Assembly (NCBI RefSeq): GCF_002993335.1
Contig: NZ_PVNS01000003.1
Location: 62,001-126,000, forward strand
Origin: Alkalicoccus urumqiensis
GTDB taxonomy: Bacteria > Bacillota > Bacilli > Bacillales > Salisediminibacteriaceae
DNA length: 64,000 nt
Direction of reading: 5' to 3'
The notes under the pieces are model-generated. The model was not told the DNA's origin and made no database searches. It saw nothing but the letters and a program-made list of their open reading frames with translations. This document shows positions 8,255 through 15,875 of this stretch, in pieces (position 1 is the first letter of the stretch; each line of letters begins with the position of its first letter). The translations under genes were made by a program, and so were the position numbers.

Positions 8255-9307
8255 ATGGCAAAACGCAGTCTGGAACAACGGTTGGAAGAAGGAACGGTCA
8301 TTGCCGGAGAAGGGTACCTGTTTGAACTGGAGCGCCGCGGCTATCTGCAGGCGGGCTCGTTTGTGCCGGAGGTGGCGCTTGAAAATCCGGAGGCATTAAA
8401 GCAGACGTACCGCGATTTCATGAACGCAGGCTCCGACGTTGTGCTCGCGTTCACGTACAACGCCCACCGCGAAAAAATGCGCATCATCGGCAAGGAGGAC
8501 GTGCTGGAGCCGCTGAACCGGCAGGCGATCCGTCTGGCCAAAGAAGTCGCCAAAGAGCACCCGACAGAAGAAGCACTCGTCGCCGGAAACATTTCCAACA
8601 CGAACATCTTCGACCCCGAAGATCCCGCGACAGGTGAAAAGGTCCGCGCCATGTTTGCGGAGATGATCGGCTGGTGCAAAGAGGAAGGCGTCGATTACGT
8701 CAACGGCGAGACCTTCTACTACCACGAAGAGGCCGTCATCGCTCTCGAGGAGATTCAGCGCCAGGGGCTGCCTGCCGTTATTACACTCGGACTCATGGGC
8801 GAAAACATCCTCCGGGACGGGTACACGGTCGAAGAGTCCTGCCGTCTGCTTTCGGAAAAAGGGGCACTCGTCGTCGGCATGAACTGTTTCCGCGGCCCGG
8901 ATACGATGCAGCCGTACCTGGAAAAAATCCGCGCCGAGGTGGACGGTTACGTCGCCGGCCTGCCGGTGCCGTACCGGACGACCGAAGAGCATCCGACGTT
9001 TTTCAACCTGCCGGATGCCGGATGCAGCTGCCATCTGCCGACCGAGACAACGTTCCCGACGTCGCTCGATCCGCTGTACCATAACCGGTACGAGCTCGCC
9101 GCCTGGGCGAAGGAAGCCAAAGATGCCGGAATCAACTACATCGGCCTCTGCTGCGGCGGATCGCCGGCAATGCTCCGCGAAGTCGCCGAAGCGGCCGGCG
9201 AAGAAGCCGTCAACTCGAAGTACTCCCCGGACATGGAAAAGCACTTCCTGTTCGGCAAAGACGATACTCTCTCCACCCACAACGTCAACTACCGCGGCAA
9301 AGCGTAA
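8255..9307 (+). CDS. Homocysteine/betaine-homocysteine S-methyltransferase family protein
   Basis: A 350-residue TIM-barrel zinc methyltransferase. The N-terminal GEGYLFELERRGYL and SDVVLAFTYNAHREKM match the BHMT/Pfam S-methyl_trans fold. Zinc ligands are visible as the Cys in VVGMNCFRG (near 210) and the Cys pair in YIGLCCGGSP (near 298). Family members move a methyl group from betaine or S-methylmethionine to homocysteine, giving methionine. The overall look is closer to BHMT than to MmuM, so betaine as donor is plausible for a salt-adapted cell. It is monocistronic, with a promoter before it and a terminator after it. Confidence 0.85.
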   Translation: MAKRSLEQRLEEGTVIAGEGYLFELERRGYLQAGSFVPEVALENPEALKQTYRDFMNAGSDVVLAFTYNAHREKMRIIGKEDVLEPLNRQAIRLAKEVAKEHPTEEALVAGNISNTNIFDPEDPATGEKVRAMFAEMIGWCKEEGVDYVNGETFYYHEEAVIALEEIQRQGLPAVITLGLMGENILRDGYTVEESCRLLSEKGALVVGMNCFRGPDTMQPYLEKIRAEVDGYVAGLPVPYRTTEEHPTFFNLPDAGCSCHLPTETTFPTSLDPLYHNRYELAAWAKEAKDAGINYIGLCCGGSPAMLREVAEAAGEEAVNSKYSPDMEKHFLFGKDDTLSTHNVNYRGKA

Positions 9308-9315
9308 TAGAACCG

Positions 9316-9347
9316 GCCGGCTTCCCGAAGACAGGGGAGCCGGCTTT
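9316..9347 (+). terminator. Intrinsic terminator after the methyltransferase gene
   Basis: GCCGGCTTCCC pairs with GGGAGCCGGC, followed by TTTCTT. Confidence 0.85.
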
Positions 9348-9565
9348 CTTCGTAGTATAAGAAAACATAAAATCCGAAGCCTTCTCCAGGCAGGTGTGCC
9401 AAGGGATGCGGCAGTTCACCGATTGTTCCATCGATCGCTTTCTCCGCTATGCTCGTACGTCTCTGTCCGCTGCTCAAAGGTCTGCCGGAGCTTGGTGATG
9501 ATCTCCTCTGCGCGTTTTTGTGGGCGCAGAAGCGTCCGTTTCGGAGAAATGCAGCGGAGATCAAG

Positions 9566-9752
9566 GATCGCAACGGCGGTGTTCAAGATCGCCACGCCGG
9601 CATGTCAGACCGCCATGGGCTGGATAAAGACCGCCATACCAAGGGTGGACCGCCACGCGGGAGCAGAAGACCGCCACACTGAAAACAGAGATCGCAACGA
9701 TAGGCAGAAACATCGCCACGTGCTGGGCAAAGACCGCAATGGAACTGCTGAG
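9566..9752 (+). repeat. 21-nt spaced repeat array (class A, GAYCGCMA), nine units
   Basis: The motif GAYCGCMA starts at 9566, 9587, 9608, 9629, 9648, 9669, 9690, 9711 and 9732; unit 8 begins with C instead of G. The steps are 21,21,21,19,21,21,21,21. The 11-13 nt between motifs vary. The surrounding 555 bp between the methyltransferase and the next lipoprotein contain otherwise only the upstream terminator. Translated, the units spell heptapeptides (DRHAGMS, DRHGLDK), but the 19-nt step breaks the frame, so coding is unlikely. Confidence 0.85.
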
Positions 9753-9861
9753 AAGTGAATGATGATTGGGCGGAGCCGGTTTTCTTCGTGCATCTGATGA
9801 ATCGTTTTTCCTTTCCCGCCCGTACATTTACGACACGAACGATTCAGGAAGGGAGACGCAC

Positions 9862-10299
9862 ATGAGAAAACAACGATTGCTTTTGGCCGCACTGCCCCTG
9901 ATCCTGATCGGATGCTCCGGCGAAACGCTGCAGGAATACGTGTTTGCAGCAGAAACCGACTCCTGGGAGACGGAGCTGTTCGTAGAGCAGCACCCGGCCG
10001 CAGAAAATATCTCCGAAGAGGCGCTTCTGCAGGTCCAGCATGCAGGCGACAGCGCAGATATCGAGTCAGTGGAAGTACAGCTGTGGATCGATAGACTCGG
10101 TGGAGGGAGCACGAGCACCAGCTTAAGTTACATGCCGGAGGACGGCAGCCTTGAAATGCTGCTGAGCAATTATGATTTTGTATATGAGGAGGAAAAAGGG
10201 AATCCGATCCACGTGCAAGTCACGTGGCAGGAGGATCAGGAGGAGTATACGGACGAGATGGTCCTCGAGCCTGCCGGTTCACAGGAGACAGAAGGGTAG
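9862..10299 (+). CDS. Small lipoprotein, unknown function
   Basis: A 145-residue lipoprotein precursor. The ATG at 9862 follows AGGAAGGGAG. The signal peptide is short (RKQRLLLAALPLILIGC) with the lipobox LIGC, so lipidation is expected at Cys18. The mature part is strongly acidic, with Glu-rich segments and a central GGGSTSTSLSYM loop. No family is recognised. It would sit on the outer face of the membrane. Confidence 0.8.
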   Translation: MRKQRLLLAALPLILIGCSGETLQEYVFAAETDSWETELFVEQHPAAENISEEALLQVQHAGDSADIESVEVQLWIDRLGGGSTSTSLSYMPEDGSLEMLLSNYDFVYEEEKGNPIHVQVTWQEDQEEYTDEMVLEPAGSQETEG

Positions 10300-10523
10300 A
10301 GCAGACCTGCGGCGGCAGGGATGTATTTTTCAAAACGACTTTCATAATAAAAAAGGAAGAACGCTGCTTTACAGCGAATCGGTCATATTAAAGAAACTTA
10401 TCGTTTCTATGAGATTACCGTGTAGCAAGCCGGTCGCGGGAAGCTTTATGAAACGCGGAGGCCTCTGCACGGATTGTTTCAGCTATCAAGGAAAGTCATC
10501 CGTAAAAAGATGGAGGGACAAAT

Positions 10524-10934
10524 GTGAAATTTACAGGCGAAGTGAACGAGTCAGGCTATTTCTTTAATTTTGAAGCGATATCGGAACCAAGAACGAAGGA
10601 TACATCGTTAAGAATCATTGTGAATAGAAGTAAGGAAATAGCTGATTTACTCCTCTTTCCTGATCCGGATAGTAAGGTGACAACCTTCCAAATCGATTTC
10701 CCGAATTATATTACGTATTCGGTCACCTACGATGATTATACGGTTTGGGACAATGGAGAAACGTTTGAAGGCGAAACATTTCGAATCTATTCAAAATCAA
10801 ACTATCTGGATTATGTTCAAAAAAAGTTTGACCTGGAGGGAAAGCAAATAACGCATTATTCATTAGCCTGCGAAGAACATCATGTCGACATCATCTCTGA
10901 ACACGAACCAATCGTGACAGAAGTTTCCTCGTGA
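10524..10934 (+). CDS. Hypothetical soluble protein, relatively AT-rich gene
   Basis: A 136-residue protein starting at GTG 10524 behind GGAGGGACAAAT. It has no signal peptide or membrane span. It contains aromatic, beta-rich stretches (FQIDFPNYITYSVTYDDY) and an acidic N-terminal half. The gene is visibly richer in A and T than the flanking lipoprotein and pRiA4b genes, which hints at recent transfer. Size and isolated AT-rich character resemble immunity-type genes, but there is no direct evidence for that. Confidence 0.7.
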   Translation: MKFTGEVNESGYFFNFEAISEPRTKDTSLRIIVNRSKEIADLLLFPDPDSKVTTFQIDFPNYITYSVTYDDYTVWDNGETFEGETFRIYSKSNYLDYVQKKFDLEGKQITHYSLACEEHHVDIISEHEPIVTEVSS

Positions 10935-11091
10935 CGCTTTCGACGAAGGTCAGCAGTTCCATTGCACATGATGTATGGGAGAGCGTTCATTCAAGCAGTC
11001 CCGAAGAGCCTGGGCAGAACAAAAAAAAGAGCCTATAAGGAAAGGTATCTTTCCCATAAGCTCTCCGCATGCTTCGCATTTCCGCGTCAAC

Positions 11092-11655
11092 CTACACCCG
11101 CTTCAGCTTCCGGTTCACTTTCTCCCGGTAGAAATACTCCGGGTCAAACTTTCTGCCGTTCGTATCTTTTTCCGCCCAGGCGAGCATGTTCTCATAGTCC
11201 TCGTCCTCCGGGGAGCGGATGACGGAGAGGAAGTACGCATAGCCTCCAGGGCCGCCGACATCTTCCGGCGGCCGGCTTCGTTCGCCACCGGTGCAGACGA
11301 CCTCTTTCACCGGAAGCTCGAACGTTTCCTCGAGCGTGATGCGGTGCAGCCACCCGTCGCCGAAGTCGTATTCATAGACACACTCCTCGTATTGTTCCAT
11401 CACCTGCTCGACTTTCACTTTTTTCGGCGCTTTCTCCACTTCATGAAACGAAAAATCTCCGCCCGGCTCGATAATCAAAAAATCGGAAAATTCAAAGCTG
11501 TACAGGTGGTAATCCTGCCAGTCAAATGCGGCTTGAATGATTTTGTGCAGCCGGTGAAACGAGATGTTGGCCGGCACATGCAGCCGCCGCCAGATGGCCG
11601 GCTCGATCTCCTCCAACGTGATGAGCAGCTGGTAATGTTTGTACGTCTCCTGCAT
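11092..11655 (-). CDS. Plasmid pRiA4b ORF-3 family protein
   Basis: A 187-residue protein with the hallmark start of this family: YQLLITLEEIEPAIWRRLHVP, then SFHRLHKIIQAAFDWQDYHLYSFEF. The acidic YEYDFGDGWLHRITLE and CTGGERSRPPEDVGGPGGY follow. These match the PF07929 fold found in passenger genes of plasmids and transposons and in many chromosomes. No function is firmly established. The gene is alone, convergent with its plus-strand neighbour. Confidence 0.9.
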   Translation of the reverse strand: MQETYKHYQLLITLEEIEPAIWRRLHVPANISFHRLHKIIQAAFDWQDYHLYSFEFSDFLIIEPGGDFSFHEVEKAPKKVKVEQVMEQYEECVYEYDFGDGWLHRITLEETFELPVKEVVCTGGERSRPPEDVGGPGGYAYFLSVIRSPEDEDYENMLAWAEKDTNGRKFDPEYFYREKVNRKLKRV

Positions 11656-11805
11656 CGCTTTTTCCCCTTTCTTTTCCGCCTATCACAGCTCCTGATAGTG
11701 CATGCATATATGCACGCATACAGAAGGAAAGCCGCCCGGCGGTGGCGTTCTTCCTCTCATCATACGTAACGAAAGCGCCGCTGTATACAGCAGAAGAGAT
11801 CAATC

Positions 11806-11850
11806 AAAAACGACCCCTTTGGATAGGATCCGGTTCCAAAAGGGCCGTTT
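11806..11850 (-). terminator. Terminator of the frameshifted membrane protein gene
   Basis: On the minus strand ACGGCCCTTTTGGA pairs with TCCAAAGGGGTCGT and is followed by TTTTT. Confidence 0.75.
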
Positions 11851-11855
11851 CCGCT

Positions 11856-12226
11856 TTAAGCGGCGGCTGGCTTGGTTTTTTCTCGATTCTCCCGAAGCCG
11901 CAGAAGCCAGTCGACGGCGAACAGCGTAAGGGATAAGGTCAGGAGCATAGAGAGAACGGAGGGGCGAGAAAGAGGCTGAAAACGAACGCGCCTACGACGT
12001 GGAGGAGCAGTATACATATCGTCTTGTATGCCGGCGAAAACGAGCTGACCCACTCGATCAAGAGCATGGCGGGCAGGCCATAAAGAAAGACCTGCACGAA
12101 CATAAACATCGGACCGAGCACAACGGCTGTCAGCAGCCCGTAGTTAAAATCAGCGGAAAACACCGCATACAGCGCAGCAAAAAGAGGGAGGGCAAGGAGA
12201 ATCGACGCAATTTTCCGTGGCACCAT
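11856..12226 (-). pseudogene. Small multi-span membrane protein gene with a frameshift
   Basis: The start at 12226 has AGGAGGCGGTTTTG before it. The first frame (to 11939) encodes three membrane spans and stops after FLAPPFSLCS. From the same point a second frame continues in register with another hydrophobic span (SVLSMLLTLSLTLFAVDW) and a basic tail (LLRLRENREKTKPAAA), ending just before the terminator. A one-base indel near 11958 (CCCCTCCG) would join them. The continuous product would be a four-span protein of about 120 residues. It could be a real mutation, a sequencing error, or less likely programmed frameshifting. Confidence 0.65.
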
Positions 12227-12430
12227 CAAAACCGCCTCCTGCTTCGTAAGTGTTTCCTCCATTTTACCATTTTGTACGCTGCTTCTACATTAATACAGGA
12301 AGAAAGGGCATTGTTAGAGGGAAAAGGATAATTGAATGCGGAAAATAAAGAAGATAGCACTTGGGCTACCTTCTGGAAAGCATTTATCTTGACCTTATGG
12401 AGATTTTGCAGCAACACCACAAAAACAGTT

Positions 12431-12769
12431 TCACTGCGTTAAGCTTTTCTCTATATAGCCGTCAGCTTTCTTAAGTTCTTCTAATATCCGCTGCTTGTTT
12501 TCCTCCGAGGCTCGGAATGAGAGAAGGTAATGTGGATAGTCTTTTTTGTTTCTTCCCCGCCTTTTCCGGATGTTTCTTAACGATGTGAATGCTTGAACAT
12601 TACCTGGGCTCCCGCCGATACTACCTGTAGCAATAAACGGCGTTTTACTGTCCATCTCCTCAGGAATTTCTTCAATGAATACATCTGTGACGTGGTACCG
12701 CAGCAACCTGGTTTTAAGCGATTCTGCTGCATTCTCATTCTTGAGATACACGTTCATATGAACAGACAT
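12431..12769 (-). CDS. Hypothetical protein (112 aa)
   Basis: The ATG at 12769 is chosen because GGAAGAG lies 7 nt upstream; a GTG two codons earlier would be too close. The N-terminal half looks like a small alpha/beta domain (MNVYLKNENAAESLKTRLL, then TDVFIEEIPEE) of a kind seen in short uncharacterised Bacillaceae proteins. It is followed by a Gly/Ser stretch, a basic patch (RNIRKRRGRNKK) and a C-terminal strand-helix (PHYLLSFRASEENKQRILEE). The role is unknown. Confidence 0.65.
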   Translation of the reverse strand: MSVHMNVYLKNENAAESLKTRLLRYHVTDVFIEEIPEEMDSKTPFIATGSIGGSPGNVQAFTSLRNIRKRRGRNKKDYPHYLLSFRASEENKQRILEELKKADGYIEKSLTQ

Positions 12770-13072
12770 AAGCACTCTTCCTTTCTGAATATTCTTTCTT
12801 TTATTTTCCCTTTATTCATGCTCTCCAAACCACTGTACAAACAATAAAGCTGGAGGACAGGAAGAAAATGACGAATTGTTATGAAAGCAAGAAGTGTTTT
12901 TCTCATTATTAGAAGCCGTTTCAGTTTAACGGTAAAAGGAAAAGAAGAAGTAAAGGAAAGTTTTTCAGGCGGATAACACAGTGACTGAACCGAAAGCTTC
13001 TGCGTCCCGGGCTCTGGCCCGTTCACATACAATCTCCTTGTTTCTTTGTTTTGGAAGAAAGGAGGGATCCCT

Positions 13073-13156
13073 GTGAAGCAGCTCAAGTTCTCTTTCTTGA
13101 TGTTTGCCGCCATGGCTGTACTGCTGGCAGCTTGTGGTGGCAATGGTTATTCCTGA
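13073..13156 (+). CDS. Very small lipoprotein (27 aa)
   Basis: A GTG start follows AAAGGAGGGATCCCT. The 27-residue product is almost only a lipoprotein signal: KQLKFSFLMFAAMAVLLAAC, with lipobox LAAC, and then GGNGYS. A terminator follows 47 nt after the stop. It may be a genuine mini-lipoprotein of the entericidin-like kind or the start of a gene cut short; a second frame continues with EDPENEAADWKRR. Confidence 0.45.
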   Translation: MKQLKFSFLMFAAMAVLLAACGGNGYS

Positions 13157-13202
13157 GGATCCGGAAAATGAAGCGGCTGACTGGAAGCGCAGACAAAATA
13201 AA

Positions 13203-13237
13203 AAAGAGCGGTCTGGGGTTCTCCCGCCGCTCTTTTT
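13203..13237 (+). terminator. Intrinsic terminator
   Basis: AAAGAGCGG pairs with CCGCTCTTT, followed by TT. Confidence 0.75.
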
Positions 13238-13540
13238 GTATGGAAAACGCAGGTTGAACCTGGCTGACAAAGCAGGAAGGATGAAAACGACGGGGTAAAC
13301 AAAAAGATCTGCATCGTTTCCCGGCACGATTTCAAGACGTGCGCTGTACGTTCATCTGACCCTCACTGCTTCCGCAATTTTAACGAACTTCCGAAAGAAG
13401 TCTCCCTCTTCAAGCGTGTGAAGGGCGCAGCCCAACGGTAAGGGGGAGATGAATTTCGGTTGGGCGACAGCCCAAAGCGTTTTACTTTTCACCTATATAT
13501 GATAAAATCAGTCGTATATTATATAAGGGCTGATGCATCA

Positions 13541-13939
13541 ATGGATTTAGATAGTAATAACCATTCAGTGTTCTCAATGTATTATCATCTCGTGTTGGTC
13601 GTGAAGTATAGAAGAGATGTCATTGACGATGATGTTTCAGAGTACATCAAGGATAAATTTATGTCTTTAGGCGAACGTTACAACATCACGTTAGTCGAGT
13701 GGAATCACGATATAGACCATGCCCATATCCTATTCAAAGCTCATCCTAATTCGGAGTTATCGAAGTTTATTAACGCATACAAAAGTGCGAGTTCAAGGCT
13801 TATCAAAAAAGAATTTCCTCTTGTTCGAGAGAAATTATGGAAAGAGATGTTTTGGTCGAGGAGTTTTTGTCTGCTTACAACAGGGGGGGCGCCTATTGAA
13901 GTAGTGAAAAAGTATATCGAAAATCAAGGTATAAAGTGA
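13541..13939 (+). CDS. tnpA: IS200/IS605 transposase TnpA (Y1 HUH)
   Basis: A 132-residue HUH single-strand transposase. The ATG at 13541 is chosen because family members begin close to this point. The HUH motif is in NHDIDHAHILFKAHP (His-Ala-His), and the catalytic tyrosine is in VVKKYIENQG near the C-terminus. The N-terminal strand YHLVLVVKYRRDVI is typical. It cuts and rejoins the hairpin ends of the element during lagging-strand transposition. No frameshift is seen. Confidence 0.92.
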   Translation: MDLDSNNHSVFSMYYHLVLVVKYRRDVIDDDVSEYIKDKFMSLGERYNITLVEWNHDIDHAHILFKAHPNSELSKFINAYKSASSRLIKKEFPLVREKLWKEMFWSRSFCLLTTGGAPIEVVKKYIENQGIK

Positions 13940-13950
13940 GGTGATTTGAT

Positions 13951-15063
13951 ATGACGAAGCACAACAAGGCTTACAAATTTCGACTATACCCAACTGAAGA
14001 ACAGGCTATACTGATGCAAAAAACGTTCGGTTGTGTTCGTTTTGTCTACAATAAAATGTTGGCAGAACGAATCGAAACATACGAAAAGCTAAAAAATGAT
14101 AAAGAAGCGTTAAAACGTGTCAAACACCCCACGCCTGCTAAATACAAAAAAGAATTTGATTGGTTAAAAGAAGTCGACGCTTTAGCACTGGCAAACGCAC
14201 AGCTAAACTTGGACAAAGCATACAAATCCTTTTTCAAAGGGGATGCTAAGTTTCCAAAATTCAAAAGAAAACGACATAAGCAAAGCTACACAACAAATGT
14301 CGTCAATGGAAACGTTCAGTTATTGGATGGTCATATCAAATTGCCGAAGCTGGGAAAAATTAAAATCAAACAACACCGAGATATTCCTTCGGAATACGTC
14401 ATCAAGTCCTGCACCCTATCCATCACTGCCTCCGGAAAATATTATATTTCGATTTTGACAGAGTACGAGAAGGAAGTTGAATACAAAAAAGTCGAACACG
14501 TTGTTGGGTTAGATTTTGCGATGAATGGATTGTTTGTCGACAGTGAGGGTAAGAAAGCCAATTACCCGAAATTCTACCGTCAAACGCTCGAAAAATTAGC
14601 CCAGGAACAACGGAAACTTTCTCGAAAGAAGAAAGGTTCTTCGAATTGGCACAAACAACGTATTCGAGTTGCCAAAATCCAAGAGAAAGTTGCCAACCAG
14701 CGGAAAAACTTCCTTCACCACAAATCGAAAGATTTGGCTACTGCTTATGATGCAGTTATCGTTGAAGACTTGGATATGAAAGGAATGTCGCAAGCCTTTA
14801 AATTTGGCAAAAGCGTAGCTGATAATGGTTGGGGAATGTTTACGTCTTTTTTAGTGTATAAGCTAAAAGAACAAGGGAAGCAACTTATCAAAATAGATAA
14901 ATGGTTCCCTTCTACTAAGATGTGTTCGTCTTGCAGGAGTACAAAACCTATGCCAATGAGTGTTAGAACATACACTTGTTCGTGCGGTTATATTGGAGAC
15001 AGAGACCATAATTCAGCACTCAATATCAAAAACGAAGGCATTCGCTTATTAGCAAATAACTAA
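13951..15063 (+). CDS. tnpB: RNA-guided nuclease TnpB of IS605
   Basis: A 370-residue TnpB with the N-terminal YKFRLYPTEEQ and all RuvC acids: Asp in VGLDFAMNGLF, Glu in VIVEDLDMKGM and Asp in GYIGDRDHNSALNI. The zinc ribbon has two Cys pairs, CSSC and CSC. A ribosome site (GAGGTGATTTGAT) precedes the ATG. TnpB cuts DNA under guidance of an RNA made from the element's right end and so helps retain the element. All catalytic residues are present, so it is predicted active. Confidence 0.95.
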   Translation: MTKHNKAYKFRLYPTEEQAILMQKTFGCVRFVYNKMLAERIETYEKLKNDKEALKRVKHPTPAKYKKEFDWLKEVDALALANAQLNLDKAYKSFFKGDAKFPKFKRKRHKQSYTTNVVNGNVQLLDGHIKLPKLGKIKIKQHRDIPSEYVIKSCTLSITASGKYYISILTEYEKEVEYKKVEHVVGLDFAMNGLFVDSEGKKANYPKFYRQTLEKLAQEQRKLSRKKKGSSNWHKQRIRVAKIQEKVANQRKNFLHHKSKDLATAYDAVIVEDLDMKGMSQAFKFGKSVADNGWGMFTSFLVYKLKEQGKQLIKIDKWFPSTKMCSSCRSTKPMPMSVRTYTCSCGYIGDRDHNSALNIKNEGIRLLANN

Positions 15064-15188
15064 TTATCACTATCAACTCTTGGAACAAGAGGGGTAGCTT
15101 GGTCAACATAGATGGCTAGTAGAAGCATCTAATTCCCAAGAAGCCCCCACTTCAAGGTTAGGAAGAACCTAAGTGGTGGGTAGTTCAC
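14900..15188 (+). ncRNA. Predicted right-end guide RNA (omega/reRNA) region of the IS605 element
   Basis: In IS605 elements the guide scaffold is transcribed from the 3' part of tnpB through the right end. Here that covers the tnpB tail and the hairpin at 15144-15180. If the right end closes at TTCAC (15188), the guide would begin with ACAGTTTCCACAGATAAAAC. The boundaries are inferred from family knowledge, not directly visible. Confidence 0.45.
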
Positions 15189-15284
15189 ACAGTTTCCACA
15201 GATAAAACATGAGATAATGGAGGAAATAAGACGTCTCGATAAGCTGGTTGGAACGCCATCTGCACTTACGAGGAGGAGATGAGT

Positions 15285-15743
15285 ATGACCTTTCGTTACA
15301 GTACCATCCTGGTGGCGGTGGATGGATCGAACGAAGCCAGGCGAGCGTTTAGGAAAGCCGTCGTCTTATCAAAAGATCACGGGGCAAAGCTGCTTTTGGT
15401 TCACATCATTGAACCCCATACCACTGCTGCTGTGGGACCCAGTAATCAGCCTCTTTCTTCCGAAGACGACCGGCATCGGCATGCGATAAGGATGATGAAT
15501 GAGTACCAGGAACTGGCTGAAAAGGAAGGGCTCCGGGACGTTTCTGTCATTGTCGATTACGGTTCTCCAAAAGTAAAAATTACAAAAGATGTTGCCCAGG
15601 AACACGACGTCGATTTAATTGTTATTGGAGCGGCCGGGTTAAATGCCGTGGAAAGGCTTTTAATGGGCAGTGTATCGGTGCATGTTACCCGGCATGCCGC
15701 CTGTGATGTGCTGATTGTGCGTACGGAGACGGAAATGAAATAG
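15285..15743 (+). CDS. Universal stress protein, UspA family
   Basis: A 152-residue cytosolic nucleotide-binding protein. ATG 15285 is preferred over 15279 because AGGAGG then sits 8 nt away. The N-terminal strand is ILVAVDGSNEARRAF, and the ATP-binding signature G-2x-G-9x-G(S) is visible as GAAGLNAVERLLMGSVS near residues 118-134. DVLIVR closes the fold. Family members respond to starvation, oxidative and other stress. It is monocistronic, directly right of the IS element. Confidence 0.92.
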   Translation: MTFRYSTILVAVDGSNEARRAFRKAVVLSKDHGAKLLLVHIIEPHTTAAVGPSNQPLSSEDDRHRHAIRMMNEYQELAEKEGLRDVSVIVDYGSPKVKITKDVAQEHDVDLIVIGAAGLNAVERLLMGSVSVHVTRHAACDVLIVRTETEMK

Positions 15744-15753
15744 AAAGGTACGG

Positions 15754-15808
15754 AAAAGGGCTTGATTCTTCCATTCTGTCAACGCAGGAGAGGGGAAGAA
15801 GCCCTTTT
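15754..15808. terminator. Bidirectional terminator between uspA-like gene and GGDEF-EAL gene
   Basis: AAAAGGGCTT and TTCTTCC pair with GGAAGAAGCCCTTTT around a ~25-nt loop. The genes on both sides converge on it. Confidence 0.75.
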
Positions 15809-15875
15809 ATGGTTTCATCGAAAACTCCTGGTCAGAGGAAAAGAAGTGCTTTCCGTACATAATTCTTCTATGGCA

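Larger units (their letters stand above)
13405..15188 (+). mobile_element. IS200/IS605 family element (tnpA and tnpB)
   Basis: The element carries tnpA and tnpB in the same direction, 11 nt apart, both apparently intact. The left end lies upstream of tnpA in a region with hairpins GGGC-GCA-GCCC (about 13422-13432) and TTGGGC-GACA-GCCCAA (about 13459-13474); the exact left cleavage point is not resolved. The right end shows a long imperfect hairpin, CCCCCACTT to AAGTGGTGGG (about 15144-15180), and closes with GGTAGTTCAC at 15188, as in related elements. There is no terminal inverted repeat or target duplication, as expected for single-strand HUH transposition. Base composition is lower in GC than the host. 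Confidence 0.88.

Noticed and set aside
9289-9573. 94-codon minus-strand frame beyond the methyltransferase gene
   Set aside because: It overlaps the terminator and the start of the repeat array; no ribosome site or domain.
9566-9752. CRISPR-like appearance of the spaced arrays
   Set aside because: Repeats are 5-8 bp with 13-16 nt spacers, unit length 21 nt, no cas genes, and spacers are shared between arrays, unlike CRISPR.
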